Shown: positions 43,215 to 52,021 of the stretch, piece by piece
Layout of the letters: each line of letters opens with the position of its first letter
Position numbering within the stretch: position 1 is the stretch's first letter
DNA from: JAYWDA01 sp043747555
GTDB lineage: Bacteria; Bdellovibrionota; Bdellovibrionia; Bdellovibrionales; Bdellovibrionaceae
NCBI GenBank assembly: GCA_043747555.1
Contig: JAYTOY010000084.1
Location: forward strand, 36,094 to 100,093
DNA: 64,000 nt
Direction of reading: 5' to 3'
Notes under the pieces: model-generated
What the model was told of the DNA's origin: nothing
What the model saw: the letters and a program-made list of their open reading frames with translations, nothing else
Database searches by the model: none
Made by a program: the position numbers and the translations under genes

Positions 43215-44762
43215 TTATTTAATAACACCTTGAAAATTTGAGCAGTGCCACACTGTAAAAATGCGCGAAAGCTCATCATGTCGGTAGGTTTTAAAATCTT
43301 CAGCGGTGCACCTATCAAACTTGGCATATTCCCTGGGATCGTCTGAATATTTCTCGGTCGTAACAATTAAAGCATCTAAGCCATAGTTTTGTGGCCATTC
43401 ATTTTGGTGTCGATGAACGACAGTGTAATGACTGCGAGTTAAACTAAGCATATAGGTTTTCTGCTTTGTGCCCCAAAATGTTTGAGCCGTTGTTTCATAA
43501 CGAAGACCTGCGATAAATGGCTTTTGTCCTGATTGAGAATGAATCTCTCGCTGGCGACGATTGACGAAATCACCTAGCTCCTCCCAACCATGGAATTCAT
43601 TGCTAAGGTCGTAGCGCACGCTCCATTCGCCTTTAGGATTAAAAGTGCGATAGATTTTGGGCCAATAGGGGTAGATAAAAGGGCTATAAATTAAAATATT
43701 TAAAAAGCTGAACAAAATAACAAAACTCCATTTTAATCTTCTGCTTTCTGGTAAAATCAACCAGCGGTGCCGGTGTTCTAAACCTTGGGACCACAAGGCT
43801 CCGGCGCCCAGGCAAAGAATCAGATAACTAGCCCCGCTCCAATGTGGCTTATAGTCAGCCATAAAGGGTTGAGGATAAAAAACCAGTAGGCTTGGAAGGG
43901 ACAAGCAAAGAATAAATCTCCAGGGCGCTAATTTAAAGCGTTTGAATGCGACGTAAAAAGACGTCATCAGCAGAGGATATAAAAGAGGCGTCATCAGCAA
44001 CCATTGGCTGCCCCACCAACCCAGCCAGCGAACAAAGCTGACGTTATCGCCCGAGTGACGATCATGGAACTGATATTTAAATCCAGGCCAATCGAATTCA
44101 ATATTCCAAATAAAAATCGGGAGGCAAATTAAAGTCGCAAGCAAGACACCCACCCAAGGCCAAACAATCAATAAATCCTTCCGCCGTTTTGGCGTCGCTA
44201 ATAAGTAAAGCCCAAATCCTGGCGCTAAAAAAACGGTAATAAATTTGGCATTTAATCCCAGGCCTAAAATAATACCTAAACAAATCCATGTTTTTTTCAC
44301 AGACCAGCGAAAAGCATCCGGACGCATCCCTTGCCAAAAAGTCCAAGTGGCCAAAATCCACAAGAACATAAAAGGTGGTTCTGGTGAGGCAACATATCCT
44401 CCAAGGCCCCAAAATGGCGAAAATAAAAGCATCAGTACGGTAAAGGCTCCGGCTTTTTCACCGAATAAATCTTTTCCTAACTTATAACTAAAGTAGCAAG
44501 TGCCTACGTAACATAAAAAAGAAGGAAGCCGGACGCCCAAAAGTGTGTCACCAAAAACTTTTGTAGAAATAAAATTGAGCCAAGCAATCAATCCCGGGTG
44601 ATCGTAATAGGACAGCATTAAATGCTGAGACCACGACCAGTGGTAGGCCTCGTCGTCAATCAACCCTACATTTAGAGAAAAAATAGCTCGCAGTAAAATC
44701 ACAAAAAGGAACACAAGAAAATACTGGTGTGTTCGAGCAAGGTCTTTCCAGCGATAAATCAA
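43215..44762 (-). CDS. GT39-type (ArnT/PMT-like) membrane glycosyltransferase
   Basis: The protein has about 10-12 membrane helices and the GT39 first-loop signature IDDEAYHWSWSQHLMLSYYDHPG with the catalytic acidic DDE. Such enzymes transfer a sugar from a polyprenyl-phosphate donor to lipid A, protein or lipid at the periplasmic face. The start is unclear: two in-frame TTG codons (44777 and 44762) flank a GGAGG, which favours 44762. Its substrate is unknown. Confidence 0.88.
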   Translation of the reverse strand: MIYRWKDLARTHQYFLVFLFVILLRAIFSLNVGLIDDEAYHWSWSQHLMLSYYDHPGLIAWLNFISTKVFGDTLLGVRLPSFLCYVGTCYFSYKLGKDLFGEKAGAFTVLMLLFSPFWGLGGYVASPEPPFMFLWILATWTFWQGMRPDAFRWSVKKTWICLGIILGLGLNAKFITVFLAPGFGLYLLATPKRRKDLLIVWPWVGVLLATLICLPIFIWNIEFDWPGFKYQFHDRHSGDNVSFVRWLGWWGSQWLLMTPLLYPLLMTSFYVAFKRFKLAPWRFILCLSLPSLLVFYPQPFMADYKPHWSGASYLILCLGAGALWSQGLEHRHRWLILPESRRLKWSFVILFSFLNILIYSPFIYPYWPKIYRTFNPKGEWSVRYDLSNEFHGWEELGDFVNRRQREIHSQSGQKPFIAGLRYETTAQTFWGTKQKTYMLSLTRSHYTVVHRHQNEWPQNYGLDALIVTTEKYSDDPREYAKFDRCTAEDFKTYRHDELSRIFTVWHCSNFQGVIK

Positions 44763-44926
44763 AGGGCCTCCGGTCAAAATAGTTTCTATTGAATTACAGA
44801 GGCGGTCAATATTGATGAATTCGTCATTGGATCGTCATCCCGCTCGAAGGATTTATTGATGTTAACCGGCCAAGATATAAAAAAACCAATTGGACCTTTT
44901 TTGCAAGGTCATAAAGGAGGTGTCTT

Positions 44927-45448
44927 ATGGAAAGAGACATGTCGTCTGTATTAGATGGCTGGATTTCTGTAGAAGTTCCGGCTGCAGTCGCCAATAGTCA
45001 ACTGGGCCAAGCCAACGCCTACAAACTTAAACGCGTGATCGTCGCGGATGATGATGAAAACATCATCGAGCTTTTTAAACGAGGGCTGCGCCGGGAATGT
45101 CGTCTAAGTTGGGCAGAAGATGGTTATGAGACTGTGGAAAGAGTAGCGACACTTCCTGCCGCTGATCTAGTTATTCTAGATTGGAATATGCCGGGCTTAA
45201 ATGGCTTAAAAGCTTTAAAGACAATTGAAATGATGACTAAAACAGATCCCCACCTTGGCGAGATTTGGGAAGGTCGTCGTATCCCTTATGTGATTTGCTC
45301 AGTTAAACCTGCTGAGGAAATTGAAGTGCCACCCTTAGAGCATTTTTATCTAGTCGACTATTGGCAAAAGCCGTTGATGGTAAAAGAACTCAAACAAAAA
45401 TTGGATGAAGTTTTCAACCGCATAAAAGGAGGGGCCCCATGCAACTAA
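44927..45448 (+). CDS. Single-domain response regulator
   Basis: A receiver domain occupies residues 34-165: acidic DDD in IVADDDEN, phospho-acceptor D in LVILDWNMPG, and the conserved K in YWQKP. A 30-residue N-terminal extension precedes it and a longer loop (IEMMTKTDPHLGEIWEGRRI) interrupts the usual order. There is no output domain, so it acts by protein contact. AAAGGAGG lies before the ATG. The next gene, a pentapeptide-repeat protein, overlaps it by ten bases and is a natural partner. Confidence 0.9.
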   Translation: MERDMSSVLDGWISVEVPAAVANSQLGQANAYKLKRVIVADDDENIIELFKRGLRRECRLSWAEDGYETVERVATLPAADLVILDWNMPGLNGLKALKTIEMMTKTDPHLGEIWEGRRIPYVICSVKPAEEIEVPPLEHFYLVDYWQKPLMVKELKQKLDEVFNRIKGGAPCN

Positions 45449-45951
45449 AAACTGAATTAAGTCCAGACTACACGCTGAGGAAAATGAATCTTTCAGGAAA
45501 AGAGTTTAGATTTTCGGATCTCACTTTTGCAGACCTTCAAGGTTCTGAATTGGAAAATGTTGATTTAACAGGAGCGGATATGAAGCATTCGATCCTTAGT
45601 TACTCCAACATGAAGTATGCAAGATTGACTCATGCACAACTGACTTATTCTAAACTCACAGGCTGTAATATGACGGGGGCCTTGCTGAAGAGTGCAGATT
45701 TAAGGGAGGCTGATTTAAGGTACTCTAAATTACTTTCTGTTGATTTGCGCAAAGCCGATCTTTCTGAAGCGGATTTAAGTTATTGTGATCTTCGATATGC
45801 TGATCTCCGTGGAGCCAATCTATCAGGCGTTCAAATGGACGGGGTTGATTTAACCTACTCTTGGTACAATGACGAAACTATTTTTCCTTTTGGAAGTGAA
45901 GAACTTTATAAAAGGGGCCTAATTTTTGTCAGCCATTATTCGGAGTGGTAA
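45439..45951 (+). CDS. Pentapeptide-repeat protein
   Basis: Residues about 27-150 are nearly continuous A(D/N)LXX-type repeats (SADLREADLRYSKLLSVDLR), forming a right-handed beta-helix of about five or six coils. There is no signal peptide. Functions of this fold vary from DNA mimicry to scaffolding. It is translated from a ribosome-binding site inside the response-regulator gene, with a ten-base overlap, so the two are tightly coupled; a phosphorylation-controlled scaffold is a reasonable guess. Its end overlaps the convergent Hpt gene by 23 bases. Confidence 0.92.
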   Translation: MQLKTELSPDYTLRKMNLSGKEFRFSDLTFADLQGSELENVDLTGADMKHSILSYSNMKYARLTHAQLTYSKLTGCNMTGALLKSADLREADLRYSKLLSVDLRKADLSEADLSYCDLRYADLRGANLSGVQMDGVDLTYSWYNDETIFPFGSEELYKRGLIFVSHYSEW

Positions 45952-46246
45952 CCTCAGAAACCACTTCAAAGTGAGTCAAAAGCCAACTCATATCACCCAA
46001 GAGCGAAGAAATATCTTCGCTCTTTTCATTTTTAGCCATGTCTTCTAATCTTTTTCCAAGGTCTCCCAGTTCAATAAATCCGTAAGATGCACAGCAGCCC
46101 TTTAGAGTGTGACCAAGAGCTCGTAGAGATTCAAAATCTTTTGCATTTAAAGCAGTCGTTGCTTGTTCGATTTCTTTTTTTCGGTTTTCTACAAATGTTG
46201 GAATGTAATCAGCAAGGTCTGGATCTACATAGATGGAATACGACAT
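45929..46246 (-). CDS. Hpt-domain phosphotransfer protein
   Basis: The 105-residue helical-bundle protein has the phospho-accepting histidine in RALGHTLKGCCASYGF, the Hpt signature. It relays phosphate between receivers. No histidine kinase gene is present, but three receiver proteins lie within 3 kb. Two further GC-poor features, a perfect palindrome and a hairpin, lie upstream of its start. Confidence 0.9.
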   Translation of the reverse strand: MSYSIYVDPDLADYIPTFVENRKKEIEQATTALNAKDFESLRALGHTLKGCCASYGFIELGDLGKRLEDMAKNEKSEDISSLLGDMSWLLTHFEVVSEVTTPNNG

Positions 46247-46591
46247 TTGATGACTCCTTCACCTCTTCATTGTTGCTCGAATTTCCGCTTTTTGGCAAAT
46301 TAAACCTTAAATTTAAGGTTATAAAGTTTTTACAATATAAGTGAGCTTAGATGTGACAAGATCGTAATATTTTTCCTGCAATAGTATTAAATTCCCTAAT
46401 TTAAAGATTGCTTGTGTCAAAATCGAAAATCTGTAAAAACCCTCAAGTGGCTTGAGAGGGTTCTGCCCATTCACTATTCAATAGATTTTCATTGTGAAGT
46501 TTTCGTCATTAGTTAATATTTTTAGTTTTCAAATCAGGCTTTACATGTGACGATTTTTTTGATTTCTTGTGAAACAGAATTGAGGGAAGAA
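46247..46591. other. Divergent intergenic region, Hpt / OmpR-type regulator
   Basis: About 345 AT-rich bases without a supported gene. It holds the palindrome at 46303-46320 and a stem-loop at 46438-46462 (AACCCTC...GAGGGTT, bulged, no T-run). Promoters for both flanking genes must lie here; I cannot single one out. Confidence 0.6.
46303..46320. promoter_or_regulatory. Perfect 18-base palindrome
   Basis: AACCTTAAATTTAAGGTT reads the same on both strands, 56 bases upstream of the Hpt start. A candidate operator for a dimeric regulator, possibly the OmpR-type protein encoded on the other side. Confidence 0.4.
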
Positions 46592-47329
46592 ATGAAAAAA
46601 GCAAACATTCTTGTTGTTGAAGATCATGAAGATTCTTTTAAATTGGTCGAGCGAGTTTTAGCCTCGATGGCGAATTTGACACGGGCAAGTCAAATTTCTG
46701 AAGCTCAGAAATTACTTGCGACTGAAATATATGATTTGGTGATTTTGGACTTACGGCTTCCTGATGGAGATGGCTTTTCATTAATCCATGATGTTCAGAA
46801 AAAGTTGGGTCAACGAAAGTTGCCATTCTTGGTTCTTTCTTCCAGTTCCCAATTACAAGACAAACTAACGGGTTTTGATCTCGGCGCCGTTGATTATATT
46901 GTAAAACCCTTTGAACCCTTAGAGTTAAAAGCTCGTGTAGTGACACGGTTAGCAGATCGTCCGGCGGCCGCTTTGATGCGAGTGGGGGATTTGGAAGTCG
47001 ATGTCTCTTCTTACCGGGCCTATGAATACACCGGTGAAAATAAAGCTGAACTTCATTTGACTCAAATTGAATTTAAACTTTTAAAACTTTTTCTGGAGCA
47101 CCCTCGTCAACTTTTCACCCGAGAGCAACTTTTAGATTTAATTTGGGGTGAGGAAGTTTATGTCGATCATCGGACTGTCGATGCGCACATTTCTAGATTG
47201 AGGAAAAAAATTACTTCAGAAAATACAGCGATCAAATCAGTTCACGGCCAAGGTTATCGCTTGGATCTTTCTGATGCTGTTCCACCGGCGCCTATTTTGA
47301 GCGAGACTCTGCAACAGCCACGGCTTTAG
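46592..47329 (+). CDS. OmpR/PhoB-type response regulator
   Basis: From ATG 46592 (GAGGGA upstream) there is a receiver (VVEDHED, LVILDLRLPDGDG, VKPFEP) and a winged-helix output domain (about residues 140-232, REQLLDLIWGEEVYVDHRTVDAHISRL split by the recognition helix). It ends with a 15-residue proline-rich tail. No cognate kinase is adjacent. It may autoregulate through the palindromes upstream. Confidence 0.92.
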   Translation: MKKANILVVEDHEDSFKLVERVLASMANLTRASQISEAQKLLATEIYDLVILDLRLPDGDGFSLIHDVQKKLGQRKLPFLVLSSSSQLQDKLTGFDLGAVDYIVKPFEPLELKARVVTRLADRPAAALMRVGDLEVDVSSYRAYEYTGENKAELHLTQIEFKLLKLFLEHPRQLFTREQLLDLIWGEEVYVDHRTVDAHISRLRKKITSENTAIKSVHGQGYRLDLSDAVPPAPILSETLQQPRL

Positions 47330-47397
47330 TCGTGGCCTAAGGGTGAATCTTGGGATCTCGCTGGGATCCGCCCAGGCCTCTGTGGTAAGATTAAAAA

Positions 47398-47637
47398 ATG
47401 CAAATGGTAAGTTGGCTCGCCTTCTGGGTCTTTGTTTTATCTGGGTGTGCTTCAGAGCCTGAGCGACCGACGACAAAGGCACATCCTGCAACTATGATTA
47501 ACGATTTATTTCCTGCCTATACGACAATGCCTGTTCGGAATGTGAAAAAACAGGATTTCTTTTTTAAATGCAGCCACGAAAGTTCAAATCGTCCTTTTTC
47601 GACGAACAGTGATTACAGCTGCAACAGTCCCTTTTAA
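47398..47637 (+). CDS. Small probable lipoprotein
   Basis: A 79-residue ORF with a clear lipobox (FVLSGC, Cys17) and a short mature part with two further cysteines. There is no strong ribosome-binding site. The lipobox in a short ORF is the main support. It ends four bases inside the convergent response-regulator gene. Confidence 0.55.
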   Translation: MQMVSWLAFWVFVLSGCASEPERPTTKAHPATMINDLFPAYTTMPVRNVKKQDFFFKCSHESSNRPFSTNSDYSCNSPF

Positions 47638-47999
47638 TCCTTAATTTGAACTAAACTTAATAATTCATCAATGCGATAGGGCTTTTGTAGAAGCGTAAAA
47701 TTTTTTAATTTTGGGCTTAAGGTTTCAGAATGATAACCCGTGCTTAATATAATTTTGCATTGGGGATTTGCTGACTGAGCAGCGATTGCGAAGGCATCAC
47801 CTTTTAAAGTTGGCATGGTCAAATCAGTGATTAGAACCCTATAAGCCAGAGGTTCAGAAAGAAAGGCGGCCAAGGCTTTTTCAGGTTGCGTGAAGCCGCG
47901 ACACTTTAAGCCAGACAGCGCCATAACATCTACTAACATCTCAACAATATTCGTTTCGTCGTCAACAATCATAATATACAAATCTGAAACTTTTGTCAT
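47634..47999 (-). CDS. Single-domain response regulator (CheY-like)
   Basis: A 121-residue receiver with the acidic pair in IVDDETN, acceptor D in LITDLTMP, T in LSTGY and K in LQKPYR. It has no output domain. It overlaps the nucleotidyltransferase gene upstream by four bases, an unusual operon partner that could tie sugar-nucleotide supply to signalling. Confidence 0.9.
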   Translation of the reverse strand: MTKVSDLYIMIVDDETNIVEMLVDVMALSGLKCRGFTQPEKALAAFLSEPLAYRVLITDLTMPTLKGDAFAIAAQSANPQCKIILSTGYHSETLSPKLKNFTLLQKPYRIDELLSLVQIKD

Positions 48000-48694
48000 A
48001 GGCTCTCTTTGAGATTGGCATGATCTGGCCGGGTATGATCAGAGAATGACGTCATCATTAGTCCGCGCGCCTTAAGTTGCAATGATTTAACCTGGTGGTC
48101 GAGCGTGCTTTTTAAAATATGCGTAAAAAGTATTTTACCAATATTTTTTTTAAAGGCGATAAGACCCCAGGCCTTGAAGTCTGGAGTGGCGTTTTCTGGT
48201 TTTTCACAAAGCTGCAAGCTGCCCTCTTGGATTGAAACTGTTCCCCAAGTCTGCTTACATGGAACATCAAAAAGGCCGTAGCACACATCAAAATGATCCA
48301 ACTGGCGAATGATTTCACATTCAATTCCCGACGGAGCCCAGCTGGTGTCAGGTAAAATTAAAATATTTTTTTCGCCCCAAAAGTCAGCGGATTTCAAAAC
48401 ACTTTCTGCCCACTCGACGGTTCTTTGAACAATCACCCACTGAGTTTTAATTTTTTGGGCCGCTTCCCAAGTTGTTACATAATCCATCAAGATTTTTTTT
48501 TCAGGGCGGGTGATAAGGACCTTATTCCAATAATGATTTTGTGCGACGCTAAGACTGTGATCGATCAGTGGCCTTTGGGTGCTGGGGTTGATCAGCAGCT
48601 CTTTGGCCGGCGGTGAGCCCACCCGAGTTCCAAAGCCAGCGCAAGGAACTATCATCGTTGTATTTGCAGTCGAATTTGCAGTTGAATTTACCAT
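47996..48694 (-). CDS. Nucleotidyltransferase (sugar-nucleotide type)
   Basis: The N-terminal signature IVPCAGFGTRVGSPPAKEL matches the NTP-binding loop of glucose-1-phosphate thymidylyl-type enzymes (usual form GxGTRxxPxTxxxPK). At 232 residues it holds just the catalytic fold. The first 13 residues are an odd NSTANSTANTT repeat encoded by near-perfect 12-base repeats. An AGAGG precedes the ATG. With the head-to-head GT2 gene it probably serves surface-polysaccharide synthesis. Confidence 0.82.
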   Translation of the reverse strand: MVNSTANSTANTTMIVPCAGFGTRVGSPPAKELLINPSTQRPLIDHSLSVAQNHYWNKVLITRPEKKILMDYVTTWEAAQKIKTQWVIVQRTVEWAESVLKSADFWGEKNILILPDTSWAPSGIECEIIRQLDHFDVCYGLFDVPCKQTWGTVSIQEGSLQLCEKPENATPDFKAWGLIAFKKNIGKILFTHILKSTLDHQVKSLQLKARGLMMTSFSDHTRPDHANLKESL

Positions 48695-48721
48695 GGTTTG
48701 CCTCTAATCCTAGCCGCAACA

Positions 48722-49510
48722 ATGCTGACATTCGCAATTCTTTCCTATAACCATCCTGTGATCACGGCTCGCTGCGTTTCTTCAGTCTTAAAGTGGCTGC
48801 CCGCTGAAAACATAGCTTTATTGCACAATGGTTCAGAAATCCGACACATTCTAGATTTAGAAACTCAATTTCCTCAAATTCAACATTGGCACTTGGAAAA
48901 AAATAAAGGTTACACGGTGGGAGTGAATGAAATTTTTCGCCGTGGTTTTGAAAAGTCAGATTGGATTTTTTTATTAACAAACGACACCGAGTTAACCGCC
49001 TGGGATTTAGATCTTTTAAAATTGCAGTCGGGAATTTATTCGCCTCTAGTTTGGCTTCGAAAAGTGGGGCGGGTCGATTCTTTTGGAGGACTGTTCGATA
49101 GCCGTCGAGGCCGCCTGCAGCACTTAAAGTGGCCGGTGGAAAAAAAAGATTTATCTTGGGGGCAATTTCCGTATGCTCCGGGCACGGCGTTTCTTTTATC
49201 CCGCAAAGTGCACCAAATTTTAGGGGTGATGGATGAGAGTTTGCATACTTACTGGGAAGATGTTGATTACGGGGCCCGGGCTGCAAAGCAAGGTGTACTG
49301 ATGGGTTTTTTGCCAACGGTGCAGCTGATTCATCAAGGTCGAAAAACAACTGGCAAGAACTCGTATTATACAAATTTTTTATTTCAACGAAATCGAGTTA
49401 TCGTTTCTTGGCGCCACTGTCCTTTGGTTTTGAGATGGATGCTGGTTCCGCTGTGGATAAAAAATCGATTAAGCACTGCACGCTTTGGCCGTTCCCACCG
49501 CTCCCGCTGA
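48722..49510 (+). CDS. Glycosyltransferase family 2
   Basis: The GT-A fold is clear: FAILSYNHPVITARCVSSVL, KNKGYTVGVNEIF, the DxD-type LTNDTE and a C-terminal MDESLHTYWEDVDYGARAAKQG. It resembles rhamnosyltransferase-like enzymes. I favour ATG 48722; a TTG at 48698 is in frame. Neither has a clear ribosome-binding site. The start is only 27 bases from the divergent nucleotidyltransferase start. The last 113 bases run antisense to the end of the M17 aminopeptidase gene. Confidence 0.88.
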   Translation: MLTFAILSYNHPVITARCVSSVLKWLPAENIALLHNGSEIRHILDLETQFPQIQHWHLEKNKGYTVGVNEIFRRGFEKSDWIFLLTNDTELTAWDLDLLKLQSGIYSPLVWLRKVGRVDSFGGLFDSRRGRLQHLKWPVEKKDLSWGQFPYAPGTAFLLSRKVHQILGVMDESLHTYWEDVDYGARAAKQGVLMGFLPTVQLIHQGRKTTGKNSYYTNFLFQRNRVIVSWRHCPLVLRWMLVPLWIKNRLSTARFGRSHRSR

Positions 49511-50942
49511 TAGCGCCCGAAGCCTTGTCAGCCCAAGCGTAAATATCCAAATGGGCCCACTTTTTTCCACGGACAAATCTTTGTAGAAATAAAGCAGCAG
49601 TGATCGCTCCACCAAACCCTTCGGAAGAATTTTTAAAATCAGCAAAAGGAGACGATAATGAGCCAAAATATTTTTCAGGCAAAGGCATTCTCCATAAGTG
49701 GTCGCCACTTTTTTGAGAAGCTTTTAATAGTTGGTCTGCCATCTGGTCGTCATTGCAAAAAAGCCCGCCAAAATCCACGCCTAAAGCGACTTTGATTGCA
49801 CCTGTTAAAGTTGCGACATTGATCACTTGTTCAGGCTCGTGAGAGCCCTTTTGAGTGACAGCAACATCTAAAGCATCTGCCAACACGAGTCGCCCTTCAG
49901 CGTCGGTGTTATCGATTTCAACCTGCAAGCCCGAACGGGATGTTATGATATCACTGGGTCTAAATGATAAACCATCCACAGAGTTTTCAGCCAAAGCTAA
50001 ATAGAAATCGCAAGGTTGATTAATTTGGCTTTGTGAAACCCAAGAAGCTAATCCTAAAATACTGGCCGCTCCGCCCATGTCTTTTTTCATCAGGCGCATT
50101 CCCGCCGACGGCTTTAAATCTAATCCGCCTGTGTCAAAAGTAATGCCTTTTCCCACAAAGGCGATGGGTTTTAAAGGGCTGCCGGGGCTGGATTTTTTTG
50201 ACGGACGATAACGTATGTGAATTAAGCAAGGCGCATTCGGAGATCCTTGTCCAACACCTAGTAAAAGCCCACACTTTTCTTTTTTAAGGCGGGTCTCATT
50301 CCAAATTTCAACTTTTGTGTGGCGGCCCCATTTAACTTGGCTGACGTATTTTTTAAAAGTTGAGGGATTTAATTCATTTGGCGGAAGGTTGACTAAATGC
50401 CTGGCCCAATTGATGGCAGCACCACGGGCCTTAGCTTCTTTGACAAGTTTTGTATCCACCTTGCCGTCCAGTTTCGAGAGGTAAATTTTGGGCAAACTAG
50501 ATGGCTTTTGTTCAAAAGTTTCTCGAAATTGATAAGCGCTCAATTCAAAGCCAGTCAAGGCGCCTAATTCCTGCTCGGGCGTTGTGTTAGAAAATTCGAC
50601 CATGACTGATTTTAATTGGTGAGCTCTAAAAAAACCTGCCATTGATCCGATGATGTCGCGGCTCCAGGTGTAAGGCGATTCGTTCATTAAACCCCAATGA
50701 CCAAGGTGACGCCCAGCTTTAGGTCGAAGAATCCAAACAGGACCCTGACGGCCGCTAAAATACACAATTTCCTTATCATGGGCGCGTAACGAGTTCAGCT
50801 GCCATTCAAGAGCATGTTCTTCGACAAGGTGATCAAAACGCTGAGGGTTCTGTTCGCCAAAGAAGTAAGCAAAACCAATAGGCGCAGAGAATTTTTTGGG
50901 GGCATTGTCAAACTGAAAGCTAGAAATCCAAGAGTTGATCAT
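49398..50942 (-). CDS. pepA: Leucyl aminopeptidase, M17 family
   Basis: The C-terminal catalytic domain has the metal-binding signatures GKGITFDTGGLDLKP, MKKDMGGAA and NTDAEGRLVLADAL, all intact. It removes N-terminal residues from peptides in the cytoplasm, the last step of using protein taken up as amino acids. The protein has 514 residues with an extra charged tail of about 20 residues (AEPASISKPKDSGAKKR) after the usual end; that tail lies in the overlap with the GT2 gene. Confidence 0.95.
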   Translation of the reverse strand: MINSWISSFQFDNAPKKFSAPIGFAYFFGEQNPQRFDHLVEEHALEWQLNSLRAHDKEIVYFSGRQGPVWILRPKAGRHLGHWGLMNESPYTWSRDIIGSMAGFFRAHQLKSVMVEFSNTTPEQELGALTGFELSAYQFRETFEQKPSSLPKIYLSKLDGKVDTKLVKEAKARGAAINWARHLVNLPPNELNPSTFKKYVSQVKWGRHTKVEIWNETRLKKEKCGLLLGVGQGSPNAPCLIHIRYRPSKKSSPGSPLKPIAFVGKGITFDTGGLDLKPSAGMRLMKKDMGGAASILGLASWVSQSQINQPCDFYLALAENSVDGLSFRPSDIITSRSGLQVEIDNTDAEGRLVLADALDVAVTQKGSHEPEQVINVATLTGAIKVALGVDFGGLFCNDDQMADQLLKASQKSGDHLWRMPLPEKYFGSLSSPFADFKNSSEGFGGAITAALFLQRFVRGKKWAHLDIYAWADKASGAISGSGGNGQSVQCLIDFLSTAEPASISKPKDSGAKKR

Positions 50943-50995
50943 AAAACCTCTTTTTCATTGAGATTCTGCCATGACTCTCTTTACAATGTACAGAT

Positions 50996-52009
50996 ATGAC
51001 GTGGTCCGAAAAAATCAGCCTCAAAGTAGCCCTGCTGAATGCTGAAAATCTTTTTTTATTGTTTGACCGTCCTGCTACGCTAGAGATGACGAAGGCTGAT
51101 GAAACAGAATGGCAGCGCTTATCGACTTCAATTTTTCCTAATAAATCTTTGAAAAAAACAAAAGAGCTCGCCCAGGTGATTCAAGATATTAACGCCGACA
51201 TTGTGATGCTTTGTGAAATAGGCGGACCCGAATCCCTTGTTAATTTTAATCAGCTATTTCTGAATCAAACATATTCGCCCATTGCGATAGAAGGAAATTC
51301 GGATCGTAATATTGATGTGGGTTTTTTGATTAAAAAGAATTCGCCATTTTATTTTGACCTGGCTTCGAATAAAAATCGGTTGATTAATTTTCTTTATCCC
51401 AACGAAAGAAATCTAGCCCCCGGAGCCTTAAAAATAACAAGCCACAAATTTTCTCGGGATGTGGCTGAACTAAGACTATTTAAAAAAGCTAGAGACAATC
51501 CCTTTATGGTGCTTTTATTGACGCATTTAAAATCTCCCCTGGATCCTGAACGCCGCGATCCAATGGGTTCGCAGCGCCGTCATGCGGAATTCAAAACTTT
51601 ACTGGAAATATACAAAGAAGTGGAAGCGCTTCATCCTCAGTGCCCTGTCCTGATGGCCGGAGATTTTAATGGCAATGCAAGTCCCCTTGGCACCGACGTT
51701 GAATTCGAATCGATTTATCAAGGCACGGGTTTACAAGATATACTTGAACTTGCGGCAAAGCCAATCGCAGAACGTGCGACTTACTATCAAGTGCGAACAG
51801 GCGGGCGGGTCGAAGGCAAGCAGATCGATTACTGTTTTCTATCACCTCGTGCTGCGTCCCATTTAAAGCCTGGATCGGCTCAAGTCTATCGTTACAAAGA
51901 TGAGTTTGGATTTGCCCTAGATATTCCAAATACGATTGATGCAAAGCTGAATTTACCCTCAGATCACTATCCATTGATTTTTGAGCTTGAAAATATAGGA
52001 ATTTTTTAA
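50996..52009 (+). CDS. Endonuclease/exonuclease/phosphatase-family protein
   Basis: The EEP fold is visible: NAENLF near the start, IVMLCEIGG (metal glutamate), THLKS, LMAGDFNGN and the final SDHYPLIFEL. No signal peptide, so cytoplasmic or leaderless. Substrates of this superfamily range from DNA to phosphoesters; the extended middle part does not point to one. It is divergent from pepA and 12 bases upstream of apaG. Confidence 0.88.
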   Translation: MTWSEKISLKVALLNAENLFLLFDRPATLEMTKADETEWQRLSTSIFPNKSLKKTKELAQVIQDINADIVMLCEIGGPESLVNFNQLFLNQTYSPIAIEGNSDRNIDVGFLIKKNSPFYFDLASNKNRLINFLYPNERNLAPGALKITSHKFSRDVAELRLFKKARDNPFMVLLLTHLKSPLDPERRDPMGSQRRHAEFKTLLEIYKEVEALHPQCPVLMAGDFNGNASPLGTDVEFESIYQGTGLQDILELAAKPIAERATYYQVRTGGRVEGKQIDYCFLSPRAASHLKPGSAQVYRYKDEFGFALDIPNTIDAKLNLPSDHYPLIFELENIGIF

Positions 52010-52021
52010 GATGAAGGGTGT

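Noticed and set aside
48762..49373. Minus-strand ORF of 203 residues
   Set aside because: It lies fully antisense to the GT2 gene, whose catalytic motifs are clear; the ORF has no motif of its own.
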